From Erwinia aphidicola (GTDB lineage Bacteria; Pseudomonadota; Gammaproteobacteria; Enterobacterales; Enterobacteriaceae), in NCBI RefSeq assembly GCF_024169515.1, contig NZ_JAMKCQ010000001.1, forward strand, positions 1,736,001 to 1,800,000: DNA of 64,000 bases, in the 5' to 3' direction. Of the stretch, positions 55,780 to 64,000 are shown piece by piece; the first letter of the stretch is position 1; every line of letters begins with the position of its first letter. Below the pieces are notes generated by a model, which was not told the DNA's origin, made no database searches, and was given only the letters and a program-made list of their open reading frames with translations. Position numbers and translations under genes: made by a program.

Positions 55780-56648
55780 CGCCCCTTTTTCTTGCGACCC
55801 GGCTGGACGAAACGCTTGCGTCCGGCCGGGGTGGCAGCCGGTTTATCGGCGGCTTTGGCGGCCGGTTTTTTTGCCGCTGCGGGCTTCGCCTTCTGCGCCG
55901 GTCTCTTCGCTTTGCTATTGTCCTCGGAAGAGGAGTTCTCAATCAGCTTAAACAGCTCGATGAGCTCGTCATCAGTCAGGTCGCGCCACTCGCCCGGCGG
56001 CACCCCTTTCAGGGAAATGTTCATAATGCGGATGCGTTCGAGCCTGGTCACCTCGTAGCCAAAGTGCTCGGCCATGCGACGGATCTGACGGTTCAGCCCC
56101 TGCACCAGCGTAATGCGGAAGACGAACGTCGACTCTTTCTTCACCTTACACTTTTTGGTTACCGTGCCCATCATCGGCACGCCCGCGCCCAGCCCGCGGA
56201 TAAACTCTTCGGTGACCGGCTTGTTCACGGTGACCAGATACTCTTTTTCGTGGTCGTTGCCGGCGCGCAGGATCTTATTCACCAGATCACCGTGGTTAGT
56301 CAACAGGATCAGCCCCTGCGAATCTTTATCCAGGCGGCCAATCGGGAACACGCGCTTGCTGTGGTTAACGAAATCAACGATGTTGTCGCGCTCGCTATTT
56401 TCCGTGGTGCTGACGATGCCCACGGGCTTATTCAGCGCAATCAGCACCAGATCTTCTTCGTTACGCGGCTCGATTAGCTGACCGTTAACTTTTACCACAT
56501 CGCCGGCAAATACCTGGTCGCCCACAGAGGCGCGCTTACCGTTAATAAAAACATTTCCCTGTTCGATAAAGCGATCGGCATCGCGACGCGAGCAGATCCC
56601 GCTCTCGGCGATGTATTTGTTCAGACGAATAGATGAGTTGGTCAGCAT
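55776..56648 (-). CDS. rluF: 23S rRNA pseudouridine(2604) synthase RluF
   Basis: Makes pseudouridine at 2604 of 23S rRNA and position 35 of tRNA-Tyr. 290 residues: N-terminal S4 domain ([20 protein letters not shown]), catalytic [15 protein letters not shown] with D107, and a long basic, Lys/Ala/Pro-rich tail (from about residue 240) ending RKKKGR, as in E. coli. In E. coli it is far from fabY, so this neighbourhood is rearranged. Confidence 0.96.
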   Translation of the reverse strand: MLTNSSIRLNKYIAESGICSRRDADRFIEQGNVFINGKRASVGDQVFAGDVVKVNGQLIEPRNEEDLVLIALNKPVGIVSTTENSERDNIVDFVNHSKRVFPIGRLDKDSQGLILLTNHGDLVNKILRAGNDHEKEYLVTVNKPVTEEFIRGLGAGVPMMGTVTKKCKVKKESTFVFRITLVQGLNRQIRRMAEHFGYEVTRLERIRIMNISLKGVPPGEWRDLTDDELIELFKLIENSSSEDNSKAKRPAQKAKPAAAKKPAAKAADKPAATPAGRKRFVQPGRKKKGR

Positions 56649-56718
56649 AGTTCCCCCGTAAAAAAAACGGACTATACCTTACCCGTGACACGTTGCGAAG
56701 GGCCGACCTGGCCCTTTT

Positions 56719-56992
56719 TACCCGTCATACTTCAAGCTGCAGGTGCGTTGGCTGCATGACTCGGCCCATCCGTGGGCCTCGCCCCTTCGGGTCCGCTGTG
56801 GACAGCGTTCAAATCTGCTCCAGGCAGATTTGTCGTTCACCCGAATCACTTACGGAAGTCAAGCTCATCGGGATTAGTGAGCCTCATCCCTGAGGCTCAG
56901 CCTCCGGCCAGCGCGAGCGCTGCTCAAATCGGTTCCCGACCGATTTGTCGCTCATTTGCCGCCTTCCTGCACCTCGAATTATTTAGGGTATA
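56719..56992 (-). repeat. ERIC element enlarged by two inserts of about 70 bp
   Basis: The ends are ERIC: the left arm CATACTTCAAGCTGCAGGTG (56727-56746) with GCGTTGGCTGCA, the right arm TGCCGCCTTCCTGCACCTCG (56957-56976) with AATTATTTAGGGTATA, and a core near 56836-56881 (CACCCGAATCACTTAC ... GGGATT). Usual length is about 127 bp; this copy is 274. Inserts lie at about 56764-56833 and 56882-56950. It fills the gap between rluF and yicH, where no gene is visible. Confidence 0.88.
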
Positions 56993-56994
56993 CC

Positions 56995-58674
56995 TTACTG
57001 TGAGCCGCTCAGCTGGCCCCCGCGCAGAGTTTGCTGCACCGACTGCTCGCCGTTGCTGACCGCCAGCGTGGCGTTGACGGAGGGTTTCAGCGGCTGGCTG
57101 GCCTGCAGGCTGCCCTGCATTTTCAGCTGCATCGTGGCGTTGCCGTTCAGCGGGATCGTTGGCCAGCCCCAGTTCTGCAGCAGAGTGGCGTTAACCTGGC
57201 GGCCATTCAGCGTCAGCGACAGTGTCCGCTGCGGCTGCTGGCTCAGCGTTGCCAGCCCTTCCAGCATGCCGTCGGCACTGAAGGCGCTCATTTCTGACAC
57301 ATTGATAGCGTTGTCATCTGCGCTGAGGGCAATCGACGGATGGCGCAGATCGACGCGATTAAAGGTTGCGGCGGCGGCGTTGAAACTCAGATTGCCTGAC
57401 CAGATGCCCCACTGATGATTGCGCGCCATCAGCAGGTTGCTGCCATTGCCATCCAGCGCCGTCATCTGGAACGGGAAGTCCGGATTGATATCGATAATCA
57501 GGTTACGGCTGGCGCTGAGTTTGGTCACCTGCACGCTCTCCAGCCACGATGGCAGCGTCTCCATCCAGCGCTCGCGCCAGTTGAGCGGCAGGGTGTATTC
57601 CAGCCCGGCCACCACCAGTTCATCCAGCGTCAGTTTCTTGTCGCTGCGCGTCCAGCTGCCCTGCGCACGCACCAGGCCATTGACCCAGCGCGAACTGAAC
57701 TGCGTCAGCTGCACGCCCTGCGCGGAGAAGTCCATATTGGCGATCGGGTCGTCCAGCTGCATGCTGCCATTCACAAAGCTGCTGGCGTTCATCGACAGCG
57801 AACCGTTGTCGCTCTGCCAGTCGCCGTTGCTCAGCGTCAGGTCTTTCAATGTCAGGTCCAGGTCGGTCACCGCCCAGTCCTGCCCCTGCAGGCGGGCATC
57901 GGTCATATCAATGCGGTCAAAATGCATCGTCGGCAGCGTGCGCAGCGGTTGCAGGAACTCAGCCAGCGTTTTATCACTCTGCAGGCGAATGCTGTTCAGG
58001 CGCAGGCTGTTCACCTGCCAGCCCTGCGCATCACGCTGCGCGCTGGCGGTCACCGAGCCGAGCGCCACGTCAGCCCCGAAATTGCTTAACACCAGCTGCG
58101 GTCCGTGAATACTGCCCTGCACCAGCACATTCGCCGCAGGAATACCGTCCAGCGTCAGGGAACCGGCGCTCATCTGGAACCTGGCCTCTTTGCCCAGCAC
58201 GTTGCCCGCTTCAGGCTTCCACGGGGTGACGCCTCCGTCGACGCGCTGTGCCTGCAGCGGCCAGTCGCCCTGATTGCGGTTAAGCGCCATCTGGCTAAGC
58301 TGTAAACGGTCTGCCTGTAAGGAGAGGGGGGCACTTTTATCGCTGAGGTTTAGCGTACCCTGATCGAGTCGAATGCTGGCAAAATGCAGCGGGCTGCTGA
58401 ACTGCATCAGGCTGAGGCCAAGGTCAACGCGCCTGGCCACCAGCGTGGCGGGCTGGTCTTTACGGCCAAAGGCGACATCGTTAAGCAGCAGATGGCTGGG
58501 ATCGGAAAAATTGTGCTCCATTTTGCTGAGCGACAGCTGGTAATCACTGCTGGCGCTGACCTGGCGGCTAATCCATCCCGCGCCCCACTGGGTTTGCAGC
58601 AGCACGTAGATAGCGACCAGGGCCAGCAGCAGAATGAGCAGCAGGGTAAGCAAAACTTTTCCGAAAAACTTCAT
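56995..58674 (-). CDS. yicH: AsmA-family inner membrane protein YicH
   Basis: AsmA-like protein with one N-terminal membrane helix (MKFFGKVLLTLLLILLLALV) and a long periplasmic beta-rich domain; the AsmA group is implicated in phospholipid movement to the outer membrane. From the ATG at 58674 there are 559 residues (E. coli 569); the frame open to 58770 is rejected because AGGGA sits about 8 bases before this ATG and E. coli starts MKFIGK. Segments RLDQGTLNLSDKSAPL and SASRNLIIDINPDFPFQMTA are conserved. It ends within 3 bases of the ERIC element. Confidence 0.93.
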   Translation of the reverse strand: MKFFGKVLLTLLLILLLALVAIYVLLQTQWGAGWISRQVSASSDYQLSLSKMEHNFSDPSHLLLNDVAFGRKDQPATLVARRVDLGLSLMQFSSPLHFASIRLDQGTLNLSDKSAPLSLQADRLQLSQMALNRNQGDWPLQAQRVDGGVTPWKPEAGNVLGKEARFQMSAGSLTLDGIPAANVLVQGSIHGPQLVLSNFGADVALGSVTASAQRDAQGWQVNSLRLNSIRLQSDKTLAEFLQPLRTLPTMHFDRIDMTDARLQGQDWAVTDLDLTLKDLTLSNGDWQSDNGSLSMNASSFVNGSMQLDDPIANMDFSAQGVQLTQFSSRWVNGLVRAQGSWTRSDKKLTLDELVVAGLEYTLPLNWRERWMETLPSWLESVQVTKLSASRNLIIDINPDFPFQMTALDGNGSNLLMARNHQWGIWSGNLSFNAAAATFNRVDLRHPSIALSADDNAINVSEMSAFSADGMLEGLATLSQQPQRTLSLTLNGRQVNATLLQNWGWPTIPLNGNATMQLKMQGSLQASQPLKPSVNATLAVSNGEQSVQQTLRGGQLSGSQ

Positions 58675-58802
58675 CACAACCATCCCTATGAATATCGGGT
58701 AATGGCTTGTTATGCCTGATTTATCGTCACTTCTCAACCCACAGCGCAGCGGCCGGAGCAAATATCGCACCCGGGCCGCTGTTTTCAGAATGAGCGTAGT
58801 CG

Positions 58803-60191
58803 CTACTTCTCCTGCGGGAACACCAGATTCAGCACGATAGCGGTGATACCGCCGGCAGCGATCCCGGAGGAAAGCAGCGTTTTCAGCCAGTCAGGGGCAA
58901 ACTGCAGGATCAGCGGCTGCTGGGAGACGCCAAGGCCGACCGCCAGCGAGAGCGCGATAATCATAATCGCCCGGCGGTTGAGCGGCTCGCGCGACACGAT
59001 ACGCACGCCTGAGGCGGCAATAGTGCCAAACATCACCAGCGTGGCACCGCCGAGTACCGGCTCGGGGATGTGCTGCACAAAGCCGCTGACCGCCGGGAAC
59101 AGCCCGAGCACAATCAGCATCAGGGCCACGACAAAACCGACGTAGCGACTGGCCACGCCGGTTAACTGGATCACGCCGTTGTTCTGACCGAAGCAGGAGT
59201 TGGGGAAGGTGTTAAACAGCGCAGAAACGCAGGAGTTCAGTCCGTTCGCCAGCACGCCGCCTTTCAGGCGCTTCATATACAGCGGGCCGCTGACCGGCTG
59301 CTCGGAGACATCCGAGGTGGCGGTGATATCGCCAATGGTTTCCAGCGAGGTCACCATAAACACCAGCATCAGCGGGATCAGCAGATTCCAGTCGATACCC
59401 AGCCCGTAATAGAGCGGGGTGGGAATGGCGATCAGCGCACTGTTCGCCGCGGCACTATTTTCCGGCAGCATCCCCAGCGCCCAGGCCAGCAGATAGCCTA
59501 CCGCCATCGCGATCACCAGCGAAGCGACGCGCAGATAGGCATTGCGCTGGCGGTTGAGCAGAATGATCACCGCCAGTACCACACCGGCCAGCAGCAGGTT
59601 TTTCGGTGCGCCAAAGGTGTGATCGTTCATTGCGGCAAAACCGCCGCCGATGGAGGTCAGGCCAACCTGGATCAGCGACAGACCGATAATCATCACCACA
59701 ATGCCGGAAACCAGCGGGGTGATCACCCGGCGCGCCAGATGCAGCACGCGTGACAGCACCATCTCGGTACAGGATGCCAGCATCAGCGTGCCGAACAGTG
59801 CCGCCATCATGGTTTTCACGTCGGCCCCGCCGGTTTTCAGCGCCAGGCCACCCATAATCAGCGGGGTGACAAAGTTAAAGCTGGTACCCTGGATCGACAG
59901 CAGCCCGGAACCGACCGGCCCCCAGGTTTTAATCTGCAGCAGCGACGCCACGCCGGAGGCGAACAGCGACATGCTGATGATGTGCTGCGTATCCTGCGCG
60001 GGCAGGCCCAGCGCCTGGCAGATTAGCAGAGCGGGCGTGATCACCGCCACAAACATCGCCAGCAGATGCTGACAGGCGGCGAACAGCGTTTGCGCCAGCG
60101 GCGGACGGTCTTCAAGGCGGTAAATCAGCTCACTTTTTCCCGCCGCGACCGGAGTACGATCGGCGGCAGTATGTTGGCTTTCAACGGACAT
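58803..60191 (-). CDS. xanP: Xanthine permease XanP
   Basis: Proton-coupled, high-affinity xanthine importer of the NCS2 family, 462 residues and about 14 helices. The family signature [17 protein letters not shown] and the TM3 motif [22 protein letters not shown] are intact and near-identical to E. coli XanP. In E. coli gltS lies between recG and xanP; here only 101 bases separate them. Confidence 0.96.
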   Translation of the reverse strand: MSVESQHTAADRTPVAAGKSELIYRLEDRPPLAQTLFAACQHLLAMFVAVITPALLICQALGLPAQDTQHIISMSLFASGVASLLQIKTWGPVGSGLLSIQGTSFNFVTPLIMGGLALKTGGADVKTMMAALFGTLMLASCTEMVLSRVLHLARRVITPLVSGIVVMIIGLSLIQVGLTSIGGGFAAMNDHTFGAPKNLLLAGVVLAVIILLNRQRNAYLRVASLVIAMAVGYLLAWALGMLPENSAAANSALIAIPTPLYYGLGIDWNLLIPLMLVFMVTSLETIGDITATSDVSEQPVSGPLYMKRLKGGVLANGLNSCVSALFNTFPNSCFGQNNGVIQLTGVASRYVGFVVALMLIVLGLFPAVSGFVQHIPEPVLGGATLVMFGTIAASGVRIVSREPLNRRAIMIIALSLAVGLGVSQQPLILQFAPDWLKTLLSSGIAAGGITAIVLNLVFPQEK

Positions 60192-60292
60192 GTCAGGCTT
60201 CCCAGCGGCAATAAAGTGGCGATTTTAATCTTCTTCAGAGTAAAAGCAATCGTTTGCCACCCTATCGACGGTGAAGACAGTCATTGAGGGGG

Positions 60293-62374
60293 TTACGCGT
60301 TGGTATAGCGTTCGGTTTCCGGCAGCCAGCGTTCAATCAGAGCCGAAGCCTGCTCCGGATAGTGCTGGTGGATATGGCGCGCCACGCGCTGCACTTCCGG
60401 GATCATCGCCTGGTCGCGCAGCAGGTCAGCAACCTTAAACTCGGCGTTACCGGTTTGTCGCGTGCCCAGCATTTCGCCGGGGCCGCGAATTTCGAGGTCA
60501 CACTGGGCAATCACAAAGCCGTCGTTGCTGTCGCGCAGCACCTGTAAACGCTTCTGCGCGGTTTTACTCAGCGGCGCCTTATACAGCAGCACGCAGTGGG
60601 AAGCGACCGCGCCACGGCCAACGCGACCGCGCAGCTGATGCAGCTGCGCCAGCCCGAGGCGTTCCGGGTTTTCGATAATCATCAGGCTGGCATTGGGTAC
60701 ATCCACGCCGACCTCTATCACCGTGGTGGCAATCAGCAGATGGATTTCACCCTGCTTGAACGCCTGCATTACCGCCTGTTTCTCCTGCGGCTTCATCCGG
60801 CCGTGTACCAGGCCGATAGTCAGCTCCGGCAGCGCCAGCTTCAGCTCTTCCCAGGTGGCTTCCGCCGCCTGGGCTTCCAGCAGCTCCGACTCCTCAATCA
60901 GGGTACAGACCCAGTAGGCCTGGCGGCCTTCGCTGCCGCAGGCGCTTTTCACCCGGGCAATAATCTCAGCGCGGCGCGTGTCAGGGATCGCGACGGTGGT
61001 CACCGGGGTACGTCCCGGCGGCAGTTCGTCGATGGTTGAGGTGTCGAGATCGGCATAGGCGGTCATCGCCAGGGTGCGCGGGATCGGTGTGGCAGTCATA
61101 ATCAGCTGGTGCGGGTGGAAACCCTGCTCTTCGCCTTTCTCCCACAGCGCCAGACGCTGGTGGACGCCAAAGCGGTGCTGCTCATCGATGATCACCAGCG
61201 CCAGCCCGTTGAACTGCACCTGCTCCTGGAAGATGGCGTGGGTGCCAACAATCATCGACACCTGCCCGCTGGCGATCGCTTCCTGCTGGGCGATGCGCGC
61301 TTTGCCTTTCTGCTTCCCTGCCAGCCAGCCCACTTCCAGCCCGAGCGGCGCAAACCACTGGCGGAAATTACTGGCGTGCTGCTCGGCCAGCAGCTCGGTC
61401 GGCGCCATCAGCGCCACCTGCTTACCGTAAGCAATCACCTGCAGTGCCGCCAGCGCGGCGACCAGCGTTTTACCGGAGCCCACATCGCCCTGCACCAGAC
61501 GCATCATTGGATAGTCGTGGGCGAGGTCAGTTTCGATCTCACGCACCACACGCTCTTGCGCATGAGTCGGTTTAAACGGCAGCGCGGCCAGCAGCTTATC
61601 GCTCAGGTCGTGGCGGGCAGCCATCGGCAGCGCATGATAACGCTGCGCGCCGGCGCGCACTGCCAGCATGCTGAGGTTGTGCGCCAGCAGCTCTTCCATA
61701 ATCAGGCGGCGCTGCGCCGGGTGGCGGCCGCTGTCGAGATCGGCCAGTGCCATATCCGGCGGCGGGCGGTGCAGCGTGCGCAGCGCTTCCGGCAGGCTGA
61801 TCATTCCCTGGCTCAGCTCCGGCGGCAGCAGTTCGCTAATCGCGCAGGTTTCCAGCAGGGTTAGCGCCTGATCGGTCAGGTTGCGCAGCGTCGCCTGGCG
61901 CACGCCCTCAGTCGTGGAATAGACCGGGGTCAGCGTCTCCTGCAGCTCGGTGACGCTGCTTTCACCCTGTACTTTGTACTCCGGGTGGATGATCTCCGCC
62001 CCGCGCTGACCGCGTTTAATCTCACCGTAAGCGGTGACGCGGCGGCCAGTGGCGAGGCTGTTCTTCATTCCGGCATTGAAATTGAAAAAGCGCAGGGTGA
62101 GGATGCCGCTGCCGTCGCTGATCTGGCAGGTCAGCATGCGGCGGCGGCCAAACGAAATATCGCTGTGCAGCACTTCGCCCTCTACCGTGGCATAGATGCC
62201 CGGCAGCAGGTCGTTGATGGCGTAAAGCTGGGTGCGGTCTTCATAGCGCATCGGCAGATGCAGCAGCAGATCCTGTACGGTCAGCAGGCCAAGTTTGGCC
62301 AGCTTTGCCGCCTGGCTGGCGCCCACGCCGGACAGCGTGTTGAGCGGAACGGCATCCAGCAGGCGGCCCTGCAT
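60293..62374 (-). CDS. recG: ATP-dependent DNA helicase RecG
   Basis: Branch-migration helicase for stalled forks and Holliday junctions. From the ATG at 62374 (MQGRLLDAVPLNTLSGVGAS) there are 693 residues, the E. coli length. N-terminal wedge/OB domain (YATVEGEVLHSDISFGRRR), Walker A GDVGSGKT, box IIDEQH and the C-terminal motifs QLRGRVGRG. Its start overlaps the trmH stop by one base (TAATG). Confidence 0.98.
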   Translation of the reverse strand: MQGRLLDAVPLNTLSGVGASQAAKLAKLGLLTVQDLLLHLPMRYEDRTQLYAINDLLPGIYATVEGEVLHSDISFGRRRMLTCQISDGSGILTLRFFNFNAGMKNSLATGRRVTAYGEIKRGQRGAEIIHPEYKVQGESSVTELQETLTPVYSTTEGVRQATLRNLTDQALTLLETCAISELLPPELSQGMISLPEALRTLHRPPPDMALADLDSGRHPAQRRLIMEELLAHNLSMLAVRAGAQRYHALPMAARHDLSDKLLAALPFKPTHAQERVVREIETDLAHDYPMMRLVQGDVGSGKTLVAALAALQVIAYGKQVALMAPTELLAEQHASNFRQWFAPLGLEVGWLAGKQKGKARIAQQEAIASGQVSMIVGTHAIFQEQVQFNGLALVIIDEQHRFGVHQRLALWEKGEEQGFHPHQLIMTATPIPRTLAMTAYADLDTSTIDELPPGRTPVTTVAIPDTRRAEIIARVKSACGSEGRQAYWVCTLIEESELLEAQAAEATWEELKLALPELTIGLVHGRMKPQEKQAVMQAFKQGEIHLLIATTVIEVGVDVPNASLMIIENPERLGLAQLHQLRGRVGRGAVASHCVLLYKAPLSKTAQKRLQVLRDSNDGFVIAQCDLEIRGPGEMLGTRQTGNAEFKVADLLRDQAMIPEVQRVARHIHQHYPEQASALIERWLPETERYTNA

Positions 62375-63069
62375 TATTTCCGCGCCTTCGACTGCATGGT
62401 GGCCCACCATTCCGGCTCCGCCACCACTTCACCGCGATCGTTGATCTCAGGGTAGGGCAGCCCTTTATGCTTCGCCACGCGGGCCAGCACTGGGTAACCC
62501 CCTTCGAACAGCAGACGCTGCTGCTCGGCGTACTCCAGCGTGCTCTCTGCACGCAGATACATACCGGCATTCTGCCGCTGGCGCTGTGCTTCGTAGAGGA
62601 TCAGGGCGGATGCGACGGAGACGTTCAGCGACTGCACCATACCGATCATCGGGATAATAATATCCTGGTCGGCAAGGTCGAGGGCTTCCTGGGTAATCCC
62701 GGTTTTTTCCTGGCCCATCAGGATGCAGGTCGGACGGGTATAGTCGATCTCGCGGAAATCGACCGCTTTAGCGGAGAGGTGCGTCGCCAGAATCTGCATC
62801 TTCCGATCCTTAAGATGGCTGACGGCATCACGGATGGTCGGATGGGTTTTCACCTGCACCCAGCTGTTGCTGCCCGCAGCGGAAGAGACCATGGTGCGCA
62901 TGCGGCTTCCCGGCCATACGGCGTGAACTTCATGCACGCCAACGGCGTCGGCGGTGCGGATCACCGCAGAGACGTTATGAGGTTTATGCACCTGTTCCAT
63001 ACACACCGTCAGGTCGTGCTGGCGGGCGGCAAGCATTGCGCGGATACGGGCATAACGTTGGGCATTCAT
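62374..63069 (-). CDS. trmH: tRNA (guanosine18-2'-O)-methyltransferase
   Basis: SPOUT-class (trefoil knot) methyltransferase for Gm18 in tRNA. 231 residues; motif 1 NVSAVIRTADAVGV, motif 2 LMGQEKTGI, motif 3 IPMIGMVQSLNVSVASALIL. Formerly spoU. Part of the spoT-trmH-recG series. Confidence 0.97.
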   Translation of the reverse strand: MNAQRYARIRAMLAARQHDLTVCMEQVHKPHNVSAVIRTADAVGVHEVHAVWPGSRMRTMVSSAAGSNSWVQVKTHPTIRDAVSHLKDRKMQILATHLSAKAVDFREIDYTRPTCILMGQEKTGITQEALDLADQDIIIPMIGMVQSLNVSVASALILYEAQRQRQNAGMYLRAESTLEYAEQQRLLFEGGYPVLARVAKHKGLPYPEINDRGEVVAEPEWWATMQSKARK

Positions 63070-63120
63070 GCGAAAGTGGACTCCCTAAAATCAGTCATCC
63101 CGTCTGCGGTGAGAGGGGAA

Positions 63121-63153
63121 AGTCAAAGACGGAGGCGGGCCCCGTCTTTGACT
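63121..63153 (-). other. 12-pair hairpin directly after spoT
   Basis: AGTCAAAGACGG (63121-63132) and CCGTCTTTGACT (63142-63153) are perfect complements with a 9-base GC-rich loop. On the minus strand the stem starts at the last base of the spoT stop codon. The bases after it are CTTTCCCC, too poor in T for a strong terminator, so it may be an attenuator or processing/stability element for trmH-recG. Confidence 0.6.
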
Positions 63154-64000
63154 TAATTGCGGTTGCGATGGACCTTGATGACATCCGGCATCACGCGGAT
63201 TTTACGCATGATATTGGCCAGATGAACGCGATCGCGTGCCGTCAGACGGATAAAGGCGCTGTAAACACGGCCATCTTTTTCTTCAGTGTTCAGGCTCTGG
63301 ATATTGGAGCCGGCGGTGTTAATGGCCGCCGTCAGGTTTGCCAGCGCGCCCTGGTGGTTAAACATATCCACCTTAATCTCGGCGACAAACTCCTGCTCGG
63401 TGGCAATATCCCACTCCACCGCCATGTATTTCTCTGGCTCTTTCTGATAGCCACGAATATTACGGCAGGATTCATGGTGCACCACCAGGCCTTTACCGGG
63501 GCTGACGTGCGCCACAATCGGGTCACCGGGGATCGGGCGGCAGCACTTGGCGAAGGTGATCAACACCCCATCGGCGCCCTTAATTGGCAGCTTGCTGCGA
63601 GCGCCGCTGATGCTACTGCTGCTGCCGGTGTTGGCGGGAACATTCTGCTCGCTCTGCTGCAGATTTTTCGCCACCACCACGCTCATGGCGTTACCGAGAC
63701 CGATTTCAGCCAGCAGGTCATCCAGCGAGGTCAGCTTCATGCGCTCCAGCTCGTGCTGGACATTGGCTTCCGGGATCTCAGCCAGCTTGCGGCTGCCACC
63801 CAGGGCATGATTGAGCAGGCGTCGGCCAAGGCTGACCGAGTCATCACGCTTGAGGTTTTTCAACAGCTGGCGGATCTTGGCGCGCGCTTTCGAGCTCACG
63901 ACAAAGTTCAGCCACGCAGCGTTCGGGCGCGCACCCGGTGCGGTAATAATTTCGACGGTCTGGCCGCTGGTGAGCGGCTGCGACAGCGGATAAGGCTGGC
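63153..64000 (-). CDS. spoT: (p)ppGpp synthase/hydrolase SpoT, 5' part outside window
   Basis: Bifunctional alarmone enzyme of the stringent response. Only the last 282 residues are visible: the end of the TGS domain (VEIITAPGARPNAAWLNFV), the helical/zinc-finger region (KLPIKGADGVLITFAKCCRPIPGDPIVAHV) and the C-terminal ACT domain (EIKVDMFNHQGALANLTAAI), ending VIKVHRNRN. The frame continues past base 64000. The catalytic domains are not in the window. Confidence 0.97.
   Translation of the reverse strand, partial: QPYPLSQPLTSGQTVEIITAPGARPNAAWLNFVVSSKARAKIRQLLKNLKRDDSVSLGRRLLNHALGGSRKLAEIPEANVQHELERMKLTSLDDLLAEIGLGNAMSVVVAKNLQQSEQNVPANTGSSSSISGARSKLPIKGADGVLITFAKCCRPIPGDPIVAHVSPGKGLVVHHESCRNIRGYQKEPEKYMAVEWDIATEQEFVAEIKVDMFNHQGALANLTAAINTAGSNIQSLNTEEKDGRVYSAFIRLTARDRVHLANIMRKIRVMPDVIKVHRNRN

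Noticed and set aside
56700..56719. GGGCC-GACCT-GGCCC plus Ts as a terminator
   Set aside because: The T-run is on the plus strand, but no plus-strand gene ends nearby; it is upstream of rluF. Left as unexplained local structure.

Overview
The window is chromosomal DNA of an Enterobacterales bacterium, most likely Erwiniaceae (Erwinia or a close relative). Nearly every protein aligns end to end with its Escherichia coli counterpart, the 16S gene is enterobacterial, and the gene order follows the E. coli oriC region. The ergothioneine/ovothiol-type enzyme OvoA, the acetoin genes and several missing E. coli genes argue against Escherichia itself. The genus call is inference from content; I could not run a 16S search.

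Layout. 1-9916 (minus strand): ATP synthase operon (atpG partial, A, H, F, E, B, I), rsmG, mnmG, the replication origin oriC (about 8401-8645), mioC and asnC. 10037-15221 (minus): ovoA in the place where E. coli has asnA, then viaA-ravA. 15492-17360: kup. 17376-23583 is a block absent between kup and rbs in E. coli: qseBC with divergent ygiW, then budR with divergent budAB (acetoin formation). 23614-29524: ribose operon rbsDACBKR with two RbsR operators and a CRP-like site. 29521-30924: efflux gene hsrA. 31119-36652: a complete rRNA operon (16S, tRNA-Glu, 23S, 5S). 36718-39412: mobA, yihD, srkA, dsbA. 39776-44994: polA, Spot 42 RNA (spf), engB, the CsrC regulatory RNA, yihI and a possible small membrane ORF. 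44997-50758: hemN, then glnG-glnL-glnA with a fully recognisable NtrC/sigma-54 control region. 50906-55779: typA, yihX, yihY, dtd, fabY. 55776-56648: rluF. 56719-56992: a double-size ERIC element. 56995-64000 (minus): yicH, xanP, recG, trmH and the 3' part of spoT.

Function. Most of the window is core machinery: energy conversion, replication start, ribosome production and modification (rRNA operon, rsmG, mnmG, rluF, trmH, typA, engB, yihI), DNA repair (polA, recG), nitrogen control (glnALG) and envelope redox (dsbA). Accessory metabolism is limited to ovothiol-type chemistry, acetoin and ribose use. I see no prophage, transposase, CRISPR array or defence island.

The most informative signals are structural: (1) the rRNA operon joins the left flank of E. 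coli rrnC to the right flank of E. coli rrnA; (2) an ERIC element carries two inserts of about 70 bp that share one multi-hairpin architecture with covarying stems; (3) ovoA occupies the asnA slot beside a retained asnC; (4) a dispersed GTAGGG-headed palindrome family occurs five times, one copy supplying the stop codon of qseC; (5) the tRNA-Glu gene has a mismatch in its anticodon stem; (6) the 23S-5S spacer contains a hairpin of about 99 nt.
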